Origin: Sphingobacterium puteale
GTDB lineage: Bacteria; Bacteroidota; Bacteroidia; Sphingobacteriales; Sphingobacteriaceae
NCBI RefSeq assembly: GCF_003627955.1
Contig: NZ_RBWS01000013.1
Span: forward strand, 1-64,000
DNA length: 64,000 nt
Direction of reading: 5' to 3'
Numbering within the stretch: position 1 is the first letter of the stretch; each line of letters begins with the position of its first letter. The translations under genes and the position numbers were made by a program. Shown piece by piece: positions 1 to 8,382 of the stretch. The notes under the pieces were generated by a model. The model was not told the origin of the DNA. It made no database searches and worked only from the letters and a program-made list of their open reading frames with translations.

Positions 1-35
1 GCGGAAAAATCTTACAAAGATCGGGATAACAGAAC

Positions 36-74
36 AAAAAATGGTGACCGAAATTATTCTGACCACCATTTTTT
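36..74. terminator. Bidirectional hairpin terminator
   Basis: An 11-bp perfect inverted repeat (AAAAAATGGTG and its complement) surrounds a 17-base loop and has A-rich and T-rich flanks on both sides. It can end transcription of the minus-strand DUF3817 gene and of any plus-strand gene entering from the left. Confidence 0.6.
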
Positions 75-162
75 ATAACATTTACTGAATATCCCTAACT
101 TAAACCTATCCCTAAGCGTAATGATTTTAAGATCTCAATATTAATATCTCAAATCCAAATGA

Positions 163-462
163 TTAAGATTTCTGTCTTTTTCCTTCGATCTCCTTCTTTA
201 AATCCAATTCTACCCAAAATCCAAGGATGGGAACCAAGGAGGCCAAAAAGTACTTAATTGCCTTCAGAATGGGCCATTTATATTCGATGGTAGACATGAT
301 GAGCATCACGACAAATATAACGACAAAAAAGCCATGAATGGATCCCGCAATCTTCACTGCCTCGGGTATTCCGGCAAAATATTTCAGGGGCATTGCAATA
401 AAAAACAAGCAGATCGTGGAAATAGCCTCCCACAGCGCAATTTGTCTAAATATTCTTAACAT
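163..462 (-). CDS. DUF3817 family small membrane protein
   Basis: This 99-residue protein has three hydrophobic stretches, at about residues 6-27, 39-58 and 70-87, and a lysine/glutamate-rich C-terminus. Length and pattern fit the DUF3817 (YdzA-like) integral membrane family, whose function is unknown. It stands alone between a hairpin terminator downstream and the divergent lpdA gene. No clear TAnnTTTG promoter is visible just upstream. The family call is recalled from sequence character; membrane location is well supported and nothing supports a specific substrate. Confidence 0.7.
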   Translation of the reverse strand: MLRIFRQIALWEAISTICLFFIAMPLKYFAGIPEAVKIAGSIHGFFVVIFVVMLIMSTIEYKWPILKAIKYFLASLVPILGFWVELDLKKEIEGKRQKS

Positions 463-631
463 AATGATAAACTGTGTATTGTGAACATCAAAAATAACAC
501 TCTAAACACGTTTACTCCATTATTTTTCTTCCTTTTACCGACACGTGACATTAGGCTGTACACAATGACATTGTTTTATCAAAAACCGCCAATTTTACAA
601 TAAATAGTTCATATTCATCAGAAAAAATATG

Positions 632-639
632 TACTTTTG
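632..639 (+). promoter_or_regulatory. -7 element (TACTTTTG) of lpdA
   Basis: This matches the Bacteroidota TAnnTTTG element and would start transcription near base 643. An in-frame ATG at base 641 would lie at or before the transcript start, which argues that lpdA starts at the ATG at base 707 with a leader of about 64 bases. No good -33 box is seen. Confidence 0.5.
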
Positions 640-706
640 AATGAATATAAGGTTCAGTACCTTGGTATTTGAAGCTATAACACTCAACTACAGAATATTT
701 ATTTAT

Positions 707-2095
707 ATGAATTACGACATCATTGTAATCGGTAGTGGTCCAGGCGGGTATGTTGCTGCCATTAGAGCCGCTCAGTTAGGGTTCAAAACAGCGATTATTG
801 AACGCGAATCATTAGGCGGAATCTGTCTAAACTGGGGCTGTATCCCTACAAAAGCATTATTGAAAAGTGCTCAAGTATTTGAATATTTAAACCATGCCGC
901 AGATTACGGCATCAATGTTCAAGGTGGTGAGGCTGATTTCGAAGCTATCGTCAAAAGAAGCCGCGGCGTAGCTGAAGGAATGAGTAAAGGTATTCAGTTC
1001 TTGATGAAAAAAAATAAAATTGATGTCATCAACGGAACTGCAAAAATTAAAAAAGGCGGTAAGATCGATGTAAAAGGTGCAGACGGTTCGACCAAAGAAT
1101 ATGCGGCAAAACACACCATCCTAGCCACAGGAGCACGCTCACGTGAACTGCCTAACTTACCACAAGATGGTAAAAAGATTGTAGGCTACCGCCAGGCAAT
1201 GACATTACCTAAACAACCAAAATCTTTAGTTGTTGTTGGTTCCGGTGCCATCGGTGTTGAATTTGCTTATTTCTATAATGCAATTGGAACAAAAGTGACT
1301 ATCGTTGAATTTATGGATAGAATCGTTCCAGTTGAAGATGAAGAAATCTCAAAACAATTAGAAAAAAGCTTAAAGAAACAAGGCATTAATATCCTTACCA
1401 AATCAGAGGTGCAATCCGTTGATACATCCGGAGAATTGAGCAAAGTTTCCATTAAAACGGAAAAAGGTATTGAAGTCATCGAAGCGGAAGTTGTACTGTC
1501 TGCGGTAGGTATTGCTCCCAATATCGAAAACATCGGTTTGGAAGAAGTTGGTGTTAAAACTGATCGTGGCCGTGTTGTCGTAGACGATTTCTACAAAACA
1601 AATATTGAAGGTGTATACGCTATTGGTGACATCGTTAAAGGCCAGGCCTTAGCTCACGTTGCTTCAGCAGAGGGTATTACCTGTGTCGAAAAAATCAAAG
1701 GTCTTCACGTAGAACCTATCGATTATAACAATATCCCTGGATGTACTTACTGTTCTCCTGAGATTGCTTCTGTCGGTTATACCGAAAAAGCAGCGAAAGA
1801 AGCTGGATATGAAATTAAAGTTGGTAAATTCCCATTCTCCGCTTCAGGAAAAGCTTCTGCAGCTGGAGCAAAAGACGGTTTCGTCAAAGTTATCTTTGAT
1901 GCAAAATATGGTGAATTCCTAGGTGCACACCTGATCGGATCTAACGTTACTGAAATGATCGCAGAAGTTGTTGTTGCCCGTAAATTGGAAACAACAGGAC
2001 ATGAAATGATCAAATCAATCCATCCACACCCAACGATGAGTGAAGCTATTATGGAAGCATGTGCCGATGCATACGGTGAAGTGATCCATCTATAG
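707..2095 (+). CDS. lpdA: Dihydrolipoyl dehydrogenase (E3)
   Basis: This 462-residue flavoprotein reoxidises dihydrolipoamide on the E2 component of 2-oxoacid dehydrogenases or the glycine cleavage system, passing electrons to NAD+. Visible motifs are the FAD-binding GSGPGG at residues 9-14, the redox-active pair Cys40 and Cys45 in GGICLNWGC, an NAD-binding GSGAIG in the middle, and the C-terminal HPHPTMSE that carries the catalytic His-Glu pair. The start was chosen at MNYDIIVIG because an upstream in-frame ATG overlaps the promoter. No E1 or E2 genes are nearby, so it is a stand-alone E3 probably shared between complexes. Confidence 0.95.
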   Translation: MNYDIIVIGSGPGGYVAAIRAAQLGFKTAIIERESLGGICLNWGCIPTKALLKSAQVFEYLNHAADYGINVQGGEADFEAIVKRSRGVAEGMSKGIQFLMKKNKIDVINGTAKIKKGGKIDVKGADGSTKEYAAKHTILATGARSRELPNLPQDGKKIVGYRQAMTLPKQPKSLVVVGSGAIGVEFAYFYNAIGTKVTIVEFMDRIVPVEDEEISKQLEKSLKKQGINILTKSEVQSVDTSGELSKVSIKTEKGIEVIEAEVVLSAVGIAPNIENIGLEEVGVKTDRGRVVVDDFYKTNIEGVYAIGDIVKGQALAHVASAEGITCVEKIKGLHVEPIDYNNIPGCTYCSPEIASVGYTEKAAKEAGYEIKVGKFPFSASGKASAAGAKDGFVKVIFDAKYGEFLGAHLIGSNVTEMIAEVVVARKLETTGHEMIKSIHPHPTMSEAIMEACADAYGEVIHL

Positions 2096-2106
2096 TCGCA
2101 TATAAC

Positions 2107-2150
2107 ATAAAAAAGAGGGGAAAATCGAATGATTTTCCCCTCTTTTTTAT
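2107..2150. terminator. Bidirectional terminator between lpdA and lacI-type gene
   Basis: A perfect 20-bp inverted repeat with a 4-base loop (GAAT) has an A-run on the left and a T-run on the right. It is placed to end both convergent genes. Confidence 0.9.
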
Positions 2151-2174
2151 GTTGTTATTCATTTAGCTAAAAAA

Positions 2175-3179
2175 TTACATCACCAATCTCGACTTAAAAA
2201 CAATTTGTTGATCTGCTACATCTGAATTCTCAATTCGCTCAAATAGAATTTCGGCCGCCTTACGTGCCTGCATACCCGGAAACTGTTCGATACGTCCCAT
2301 GGGTGGATTTTCCATATACTGCCACAGTGGATAATTGGCATAACTAATGAAAAAGATATCTTGATTTAGAACCAATCCCTTGTTGCGCGCTGCTTTCATC
2401 AGATCCAGTGTAACAAAGTCATTAAAAGAAATAATCGCTGAAGGTCGTTCAGGCATTGCAAATATACTTTCCATGGCTTTTTCATTCCCCTCTGTGCTCA
2501 GGTCTGTTTCAATAATATTCTTTTCCAGAATGTCCATTCCATTTCGCTTCATTGCAGACAAATACGCTACTTTTCGGTCCTCACTGGCAGGTAATGTCTT
2601 CGGTCCATTAACTAAAGCAATTACTTTGTGCCCTCGTGCCACAAAAGCATCCACAGCCTCATTCATGCCGGTCGACAGATCACTCTGGACTTTATTGATA
2701 TTCGGTAAACTAGGGACACAATCAAAAAAGACAACCGGTATTCCAGATGACTCCAGCTTTTCGATAAATTCCAAATTTGTTGTCTTCTTCCCAATCGACA
2801 TTAATATACCATCTACACGATGATTTTTAAATGTTTTTAATATCTGTTCTTCCCGATCCGGATCATCCAATGATTGCCCCATTAAAACAGTATACCGTTG
2901 AGCCGAAGCAACGTTTTCTATTTCGCTGATCGCGAAGGAAAAAAATGGCTCCGATAAACTAGGCAGGATAACAGCGATGGTAAATGTCTTGCGTTGTTTA
3001 AAGAAAATAGCTGTCTGATTGGGTTCATAGTTCAATTCTTCGGCCATTTTTTTGACACGCATTGTCGTTACCAATCCAATACTTGGATGATCATTCAATG
3101 CTCTCGACACCGTGGAAGGACTGATTTTCAGCTTCTTGGCAATTTCCTTAATCGTGGCAGGCTTGTTCACTTTATTCAT
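2175..3179 (-). CDS. LacI family transcriptional regulator
   Basis: The 334-residue protein begins with a LacI-type helix-turn-helix (ATIKEIAKKLKISPSTVSRAL, split here as residues about 8-28) followed by a periplasmic-binding-protein-like effector domain. It should bind an operator as a dimer and respond to a sugar or nucleoside, but no transporter or catabolic operon is adjacent, so the ligand cannot be read. The start at MNKVNKPATIKE is preferred over one 16 codons upstream because the helix-turn-helix normally lies within the first ten residues. It has its own promoter and a long inverted repeat in its leader, which suggests autoregulation (inference). Confidence 0.9.
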   Translation of the reverse strand: MNKVNKPATIKEIAKKLKISPSTVSRALNDHPSIGLVTTMRVKKMAEELNYEPNQTAIFFKQRKTFTIAVILPSLSEPFFSFAISEIENVASAQRYTVLMGQSLDDPDREEQILKTFKNHRVDGILMSIGKKTTNLEFIEKLESSGIPVVFFDCVPSLPNINKVQSDLSTGMNEAVDAFVARGHKVIALVNGPKTLPASEDRKVAYLSAMKRNGMDILEKNIIETDLSTEGNEKAMESIFAMPERPSAIISFNDFVTLDLMKAARNKGLVLNQDIFFISYANYPLWQYMENPPMGRIEQFPGMQARKAAEILFERIENSDVADQQIVFKSRLVM

Positions 3180-3237
3180 AAATCCAAGGGCTTTATATAA
3201 AAATAGGGCTTTTATATCCCTAATCATAATTTTTTTT

Positions 3238-3280
3238 CAACAATGTTTATTCAGTATATTCTAAAGTCAAAACATTGTTG
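3238..3280. repeat. 11-bp inverted repeat in the LacI-type gene leader
   Basis: CAACAATGTTT and its exact complement are separated by 21 bases, between the promoter and the start codon of the LacI-type gene. Half-site centres are 32 bp apart, about three helical turns. This may be an operator for autorepression or an RNA hairpin. Confidence 0.5.
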
Positions 3281-3290
3281 GTAGATAATA

Positions 3291-3322
3291 CAAAGATAAT
3301 CAATGAAAACTTAGTCCACAAA
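3291..3322 (-). promoter_or_regulatory. Promoter of the LacI-type gene
   Basis: Read on the minus strand, TTTG (bases 3319-3322), 20 bases and TATCTTTG (bases 3291-3298) match the Bacteroidota -33/-7 consensus almost perfectly. The -33 box lies inside the 3' end of the upstream HAD-like gene. Transcription should start near base 3287. Confidence 0.75.
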
Positions 3323-3844
3323 TTGAATTGCGGAACTATCTACCGCAAATTCCTGGGCTAAGAATGACATGGGATCTATCTTACGAAACACAAGTTCATC
3401 CTCAAAATAAATTTTTATCCGATCGCTGAAAGGCCCCCAGTCCACAAATCTCACTTTGTTCAGTTGCTCCAGTGGATTTCCCTTCGTCAGAATACATATC
3501 ATTTTACCAGCAGCACTCAATTGAGAAAATAATGTGGAGATATGATCAAAAAGATGCAGCTTTAACGGCAATACGGCATTTACATGCAATCGTTCAAAAT
3601 TTTCCTTGTACTTCATGTCAAATCCAAATGTTGCTTGCGCATGTTCAAATAGGGATTCTTCACCCTGATTTTCCAAATGGTTTTTCATAAAGTTAACCAA
3701 ATCACCCTGTGGAGGAAAGGTCTCCGTGAATTCAATAAAATTAGCAAACAGATAATAAACTTGGAGCAAGTAGTCTTTCTTTGGAAAAATAACATCATCC
3801 AATTCAAACACATAGACTTTCTTTTCTTCTGGAAACAGCATCAC
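3311..3844 (-). CDS. HAD-superfamily-like protein lacking the nucleophile Asp
   Basis: This 177-residue protein has the HAD layout: motif I near residues 13-19 reads FELDDVI, a Thr of motif II occurs in ICILTKGN, and a late Lys/Asp region follows. The usual first Asp of DxDx(T/V), the phospho-acceptor, is Glu here, and the protein ends at FVD, just where motif IV normally gives two acidic residues. It may therefore be a binding or regulatory HAD fold rather than a phosphatase (inference). It lies downstream of the pre-ATP-grasp-like gene, 72 bases away on the same strand. The start could be either of two adjacent Met codons. Confidence 0.75.
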   Translation of the reverse strand: MMLFPEEKKVYVFELDDVIFPKKDYLLQVYYLFANFIEFTETFPPQGDLVNFMKNHLENQGEESLFEHAQATFGFDMKYKENFERLHVNAVLPLKLHLFDHISTLFSQLSAAGKMICILTKGNPLEQLNKVRFVDWGPFSDRIKIYFEDELVFRKIDPMSFLAQEFAVDSSAIQFVD

Positions 3845-3916
3845 TAATAAACCTTTAAATTAAAAAAACGTCGCACAAGTCAGGTTCAGCATGAGGCGAA
3901 CAATAGTACAGTCGCC

Positions 3917-4399
3917 TTATTTCGATACACAGACTAGCGCAAAATCTTCCTCAGAATCCGATCTGACCAATAGTCCATCCAAGGTATTTTCAGCAACATC
4001 GTCTTCCAATAAATTATTGCCTTTGGAAAGCAAAACATAGGGGAGTTCGGCAGGAGGATTTTCAATGATAGGAAAAGTGCCTAGCATATCTTTATCCGGA
4101 ACAAGTACGGCTATCTGGTACTCCTCAAATAATACTTTGGCTTCAGCCAATGGTTCGAGCTCAAAAACACCTAAAGGCAGCACATAGTCCACTTGCTGGT
4201 CTAGGCTCAATTTGAGCAACTCGTGGGCAAAGGTAGGCAGTAATCCTTTGGGGATAGACTCATAATTCCCCGATTTTAATAGTAACTCCGGAATCTCTTC
4301 CGAACTGGCGTACAAAACTTCAAATTTACCTGCAAGCTTTTTGGCAATACGCATCGCCAGTGGTCTGGTTCCGAAAGTTATTAATATTTTCTTCATCAA
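3917..4399 (-). CDS. Uncharacterised protein resembling a pre-ATP-grasp domain
   Basis: I do not recognise this 160-residue protein with certainty. It starts with a short Rossmann-type strand and loop (ILITFGTRPLAMRIAKKL), and later segments such as VDYVLPLGVFELEPLAEAK and IAVLVPDKDML resemble the domain that precedes the catalytic part of ATP-grasp enzymes. No ATP-grasp catalytic domain follows in the protein or in the next gene, so it would be an orphan domain. It sits between the LolD-type ATPase and the HAD-like gene, all on the minus strand, possibly one transcript. Confidence 0.55.
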   Translation of the reverse strand: MMKKILITFGTRPLAMRIAKKLAGKFEVLYASSEEIPELLLKSGNYESIPKGLLPTFAHELLKLSLDQQVDYVLPLGVFELEPLAEAKVLFEEYQIAVLVPDKDMLGTFPIIENPPAELPYVLLSKGNNLLEDDVAENTLDGLLVRSDSEEDFALVCVSK

Positions 4400-4505
4400 A
4401 ATAATTTGTTATTCATAGGGGACTAGTGATCCACGATGCCCAATAATCAGTTTTTGGTCGCTCACAAGACAATCTAAATCTAAGATGCTTGTAACATGAT
4501 ATAAA

Positions 4506-5159
4506 TTAAACAACCAATCCATCCCGCATATGAATTGTCCGATCTGAAATGCGGGCCAATTCTTCATTATGGGTTACAATGATAAATGTTTGTTGAAATT
4601 TGTTTCTAAGATCAAAAAACAGCTGATGTAGTGCCGCAGCATTTTCAGAGTCTAAGTTTCCGGAAGGTTCATCCGCCAAAATAACAGAAGGATCATTTAT
4701 CAAGGCCCGTGCAACAGAAACACGTTGCTGTTCCCCCCCTGACATCTCAGCAGGCTTATGGTCAATACGATGTGAAACTCCAAGTAACTCCAATAATTCC
4801 TTTGCTTTTGTCTCCACTTCTGCCCGCTTCTGCCCATGGATAAAAGCAGGAATACACACGTTTTCCAATGCCGTAAATTCAGGTAACAAGTGATGGAACT
4901 GGAAAACAAAACCAATATGCTCATTTCGAAAAGCACTCAGCTTTTTGGCATTCAGTTTATGGATATCAACACCATCAATAAATATTGAACCTTGATCAGG
5001 TTTGTCCAATGTTCCGATAATATGTAAAAGTGTACTCTTACCTGCTCCTGAAGCTCCGACAATACTCACGATTTCACCTTTTTCCACGCTTATGTCAACG
5101 CCTTTTAAGATGGGCAATGCCCCATAAGCTTTGTGAATTCCTTTGGCTTGTAACATCAT
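4506..5159 (-). CDS. ABC transporter ATP-binding protein, LolD/MacB type
   Basis: The 217-residue ATPase has Walker [10 protein letters not shown] at residues 35-43, a Q-loop in [12 protein letters not shown], the signature MSGGEQQRV, Walker [14 protein letters not shown] and the switch His in IIVTHNEE. Length and the SGNLD form fit the LolD/FtsE/MacB branch, which energises lipoprotein release or efflux with FtsX-type permeases. No permease gene is adjacent, so the partner is encoded elsewhere. Its -7 element lies four bases before the ATG, so the mRNA may be leaderless. Confidence 0.9.
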   Translation of the reverse strand: MMLQAKGIHKAYGALPILKGVDISVEKGEIVSIVGASGAGKSTLLHIIGTLDKPDQGSIFIDGVDIHKLNAKKLSAFRNEHIGFVFQFHHLLPEFTALENVCIPAFIHGQKRAEVETKAKELLELLGVSHRIDHKPAEMSGGEQQRVSVARALINDPSVILADEPSGNLDSENAAALHQLFFDLRNKFQQTFIIVTHNEELARISDRTIHMRDGLVV

Positions 5160-5163
5160 AGGA

Positions 5164-5171
5164 CAAAGATA
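5164..5171 (-). promoter_or_regulatory. -7 element (TATCTTTG) of the LolD-type gene
   Basis: Minus-strand TATCTTTG ends four bases before the ATG, which predicts a transcript starting at or within a base or two of the start codon. A -33 box is not evident. Confidence 0.6.
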
Positions 5172-5317
5172 AATAAATTTACGATATCACGTCTTTGAAT
5201 AAATAAGCAGTTATTTCTCTATTTCAGCCATTTTATTTTTCACAAATGTCAAAAAATAGATAAAAGAGCAATTTATCCCTTGTCTTATCCCTCAAAAAAA
5301 CATATTTTTACGCCAAA

Positions 5318-5325
5318 TATTTTTG
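5318..5325 (+). promoter_or_regulatory. -7 element (TATTTTTG) of sucC
   Basis: TATTTTTG ends three bases before the ATG of sucC. With the usual placement of this element the first transcribed base would be the A of the ATG, so a leaderless mRNA is predicted. The in-frame TTG at 5323 lies inside the element and is not the start. Confidence 0.6.
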
Positions 5326-5328
5326 CAA

Positions 5329-6522
5329 ATGAACATTCACGAATATCAAGGAAAACAAATACTAAAGAGCTTTGGTGTGCGCGTACAGGAAGGTATCGTA
5401 GCAGATACTCCAGAGCAAGCTGTGGAAGCGGCTAAAAAAATGAAAGAAGACTACAATTCCGACTGGGTTGTTGTCAAAGCTCAAATTCACGCTGGTGGCC
5501 GTGGTAAAGGTGGTGGTGTCAAGTTAGCTAAGAACTTAGATGAAGTCAAACAAAGGGCAACTGACATCATTGGTATGCAATTAGTAACGCCTCAAACTGG
5601 ACCTGAAGGTAAAAAAGTAAACAAAGTTTTGATCGCTCAAGACGTTTACTATCCAGGTGAAAGCGAAACAAAAGAATTCTACATGTCTGTCTTATTGGAC
5701 CGTGCTACAGGACGTAACATCGTTATGTACTCTACAGAAGGTGGTATGGACATTGAAGAAGTTGCAGAAAAAACACCGCACTTGATTTTCAAAGAAGAAA
5801 TCGATCCAAAAGTAGGTTTACAAGGATTCCAAGCACGTAAAATCGCTTTCAATCTAGGTCTTTCCGGTGCTGCACACAAAGAAATGGTAAAATTTGTTGC
5901 TGCGCTTTATAAAGCATACGATTCTACTGATTCTTCGATGTTCGAGATCAATCCAGTATTGAAAACTTCCGACGACAAGATCTTAGCCGTTGATGCCAAA
6001 GTTAATCTTGACGAGAACGCATTGTACCGTCATCCTGATTACGCTGCTATGCGCGATGTAACCGAAGAAGATCCTACAGAAGTTGAAGCTGGCGAATCAA
6101 ACCTTAACTATGTTAAACTAGATGGTAACGTAGGTTGTATGGTAAATGGTGCCGGTCTTGCAATGGCAACAATGGACATCATCAAATTAGCGGGTGGAGA
6201 ACCTGCGAACTTCTTGGATGTTGGTGGTACGGCAAATGCTGAAACGGTGAAAGCTGGTTTCAATATCATTTTGAAAGACCCGAATGTAAAAGCTATTTTA
6301 ATCAATATCTTTGGTGGTATCGTTCGTTGTGACCGTGTTGCGCAAGGGGTAATTGATGCTTACAGTGAAATTGGTAATATTCCTGTTCCTATTATCGTAC
6401 GACTTCAAGGTACAAATGCTGAAGAAGCGAAAAAATTAATCGATGAGTCAGGTCTACAAGTTTATTCTGCAATCTTATTGAAGGAAGCTGCTGAATTAGT
6501 AACCAAAGTATTGAAAGGATAA
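5329..6522 (+). CDS. sucC: Succinyl-CoA synthetase (ADP-forming) beta subunit
   Basis: This 397-residue subunit binds the nucleotide in the TCA-cycle reaction succinyl-CoA + ADP + Pi = succinate + CoA + ATP. It opens with MNIHEYQGKQ as in all SucC, has the ATP-grasp glycine-rich segment (VVKAQIHAGGRGKGGGV) at about residues 46-62, and ends with the CoA-ligase domain containing NIFGGIVRCD. The alpha subunit gene sucD is not next to it; the next gene is asnS after a strong terminator, so the two subunits must be expressed from separate loci. Confidence 0.96.
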   Translation: MNIHEYQGKQILKSFGVRVQEGIVADTPEQAVEAAKKMKEDYNSDWVVVKAQIHAGGRGKGGGVKLAKNLDEVKQRATDIIGMQLVTPQTGPEGKKVNKVLIAQDVYYPGESETKEFYMSVLLDRATGRNIVMYSTEGGMDIEEVAEKTPHLIFKEEIDPKVGLQGFQARKIAFNLGLSGAAHKEMVKFVAALYKAYDSTDSSMFEINPVLKTSDDKILAVDAKVNLDENALYRHPDYAAMRDVTEEDPTEVEAGESNLNYVKLDGNVGCMVNGAGLAMATMDIIKLAGGEPANFLDVGGTANAETVKAGFNIILKDPNVKAILINIFGGIVRCDRVAQGVIDAYSEIGNIPVPIIVRLQGTNAEEAKKLIDESGLQVYSAILLKEAAELVTKVLKG

Positions 6523-6545
6523 TTCCTTCGATCGTCATAAAGCTT

Positions 6546-6576
6546 AAAAGCGGATCAACTGAGTTGATCCGCTTTT
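6546..6576 (+). terminator. Terminator of sucC
   Basis: A 15-bp perfect inverted repeat around AAAGCGGATCAACT is followed by TTTTTTG. It lies 24 bases after the sucC stop. Confidence 0.9.
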
Positions 6577-6711
6577 TTGTTCTAAATGCCGCCCCCTTTC
6601 TATTGATTTTGATCCAAATATTCGTCCGGAAAAATTAAGTTTAAAAGCTCATTGATCCCTCAGTCAGCGAATTAAATCAACATTGATACCCAATAAATCA
6701 ACAGAATAGCT

Positions 6712-6719
6712 TATTTTTG
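6712..6719 (+). promoter_or_regulatory. -7 element (TATTTTTG) of asnS
   Basis: The same octamer as in front of sucC occurs here, giving a predicted leader of about 48 bases before the asnS ATG. A TTG inside the octamer is in frame with asnS but cannot be the start. Confidence 0.5.
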
Positions 6720-6770
6720 TATTGCTTTTTAAACAAAGCATCTTTTACAAGTCATTCTCCAAAAATTAAG

Positions 6771-8216
6771 ATGGAACACACAAGAATAAAGGAACTATTG
6801 AATGCCACAGAATTCGGCAAAGAGGTCGTTGTTAAAGGTTGGGTAAGAACTTTCCGTAACAATCAATTTATAGCAATTAATGACGGTTCGTCAATCAATA
6901 ATATTCAAGCAGTAGTCGATTTTGAAAATACACCTGAAGATATCCTGAAGCGTATCACTACCGGAGCTGCAGTTCGCGTAAAAGGTCAATTGATAGAATC
7001 ACTGGGTAAGGGACAAAAAGTAGAAGTTAAAGCTACTGAGGTAAGCATTATTGGTGATTCAGACCCTGAAAAATATCCTTTACAACCCAAAAAGCACAGC
7101 TTAGAATTTCTACGTGAAATTGCGCACTTACGTTTCCGTACAGGCACATTCAATGCGGTATTCAAAGTTCGTAATGCCTTGGCTTTCGCAGTACATAAAT
7201 TTTTCCAGGAAAATGATTTTGTGTATATGCACACACCGATTATCACAGGTTCTGATGCCGAAGGTGCTGGTGAAATGTTTCAGGTGACTACGCTGGATCT
7301 AAAAAATCCACCGCGTAAAGAAAACGGAGAAATTGATTTTAAAGAGGATTTCTTTGGAAAATCGACAAACCTGACGGTCTCCGGTCAATTAGAAGGCGAG
7401 CTTGGAGCAATGGCCTTTGGAAATATCTATACTTTTGGTCCGACCTTTAGGGCAGAAAACTCAAATACTACACGTCACTTGGCTGAATTCTGGATGATTG
7501 AACCGGAAATGGCTTTCTATGAACTGGAAGACAACATGGATTTGGCCGAAGCATTATTAAAATACGTGATCAAATACGCTTTAGAAACTTGTCCTGAGGA
7601 AATCGAGTTTTTGAAAAGTCGTTTATTGGAAGAAGAAAAATCAAAACCAGCAGCAGAACGTTCTGAATTAAATTTGGTTGAAAAGTTAAACTTCGTCTTA
7701 GCCAATGATTTCGAGCGTGTAACTTATACAGATGCTATTGAAATACTAAAACGCAGTAAGCCAAACCAAAAGAAACAATTTAAGTATTTAATTGACGATT
7801 GGGGAGCAGACTTGCAATCTGAACACGAACGTTATTTGGTCGAGAAACACTTCAAGAAACCTGTTATTCTGACTGACTACCCAAGAGAGATCAAGTCTTT
7901 CTACATGAAACAGAACGAGCCAGATGCGCAGGGGCGTAATACCGTACGTGCAATGGATATTCTTTTCCCAGGTATCGGTGAGATGGTCGGTGGCTCACAA
8001 CGTGAGGAAAATCTGGATCGTCTATTGGCGCGTATGGCAGAAGTAGGCATACCAGCAGAAGAAATGGAATGGTTCTTGGATACCCGCCGTTTTGGTTCTG
8101 TACCACATTCAGGATTTGGTGTAGGTTTTGAGCGCTTGGTGTTGTTCACTACCGGAATGACCAATATCCGCGATGTAATACCGTTCCCCCGTACTCCGAA
8201 GAACGCAGAATTTTAA
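6771..8216 (+). CDS. asnS: Asparaginyl-tRNA synthetase
   Basis: The 481-residue class II synthetase charges tRNA-Asn. An OB-fold anticodon-binding domain spans roughly residues 15-105 ([21 protein letters not shown]), then the catalytic domain with motif 2 ([21 protein letters not shown], written here across its core) and motif 3 ([12 protein letters not shown]). Ala-Glu-Asn-Ser in motif 2 is typical of AsnRS rather than AspRS. The start at [10 protein letters not shown] is chosen because the 18 extra upstream residues run into the promoter. It is a single-gene transcript between two terminators. Confidence 0.96.
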   Translation: MEHTRIKELLNATEFGKEVVVKGWVRTFRNNQFIAINDGSSINNIQAVVDFENTPEDILKRITTGAAVRVKGQLIESLGKGQKVEVKATEVSIIGDSDPEKYPLQPKKHSLEFLREIAHLRFRTGTFNAVFKVRNALAFAVHKFFQENDFVYMHTPIITGSDAEGAGEMFQVTTLDLKNPPRKENGEIDFKEDFFGKSTNLTVSGQLEGELGAMAFGNIYTFGPTFRAENSNTTRHLAEFWMIEPEMAFYELEDNMDLAEALLKYVIKYALETCPEEIEFLKSRLLEEEKSKPAAERSELNLVEKLNFVLANDFERVTYTDAIEILKRSKPNQKKQFKYLIDDWGADLQSEHERYLVEKHFKKPVILTDYPREIKSFYMKQNEPDAQGRNTVRAMDILFPGIGEMVGGSQREENLDRLLARMAEVGIPAEEMEWFLDTRRFGSVPHSGFGVGFERLVLFTTGMTNIRDVIPFPRTPKNAEF

Positions 8217-8219
8217 CAT

Positions 8220-8262
8220 AAAGAACAACAGCCAAAACAAAATATTTTGGCTGTTGTTCTTT
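8220..8262 (+). terminator. Terminator of asnS
   Basis: An 18-bp perfect inverted repeat (core GAACAACAGCCAAAA) with a 7-base loop ends in TTCTTTT immediately after asnS. Confidence 0.85.
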
Positions 8263-8285
8263 TAGAAAGATACGTATCTGAATAA

Positions 8286-8293
8286 TAGTTTTG
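8286..8293 (+). promoter_or_regulatory. -7 element (TAGTTTTG) of the YciO-family gene
   Basis: TAGTTTTG predicts a transcript start near base 8297. The 85-base leader holds an imperfect hairpin (GGTAAGC with GCTTCCC) of unknown role. Confidence 0.45.
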
Positions 8294-8382
8294 CCCCCTT
8301 GAAATGGTAAGCACCTCGCTCAGGGCTTCCCAGATTAAAAACTATGATTTTCATACGTTATAATAAATATACTATACGCAAT

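Noticed and set aside
641-706. N-terminal extension of lpdA by 22 residues
   Set aside because: The ATG at 641 is directly at the -7 element and the extension is not seen in the family.
8300-8340. Imperfect hairpin in the leader of the YciO-family gene as a riboswitch or tRNA fragment
   Set aside because: Too short and imperfect, without the T-loop sequence of a tRNA or any known riboswitch core.
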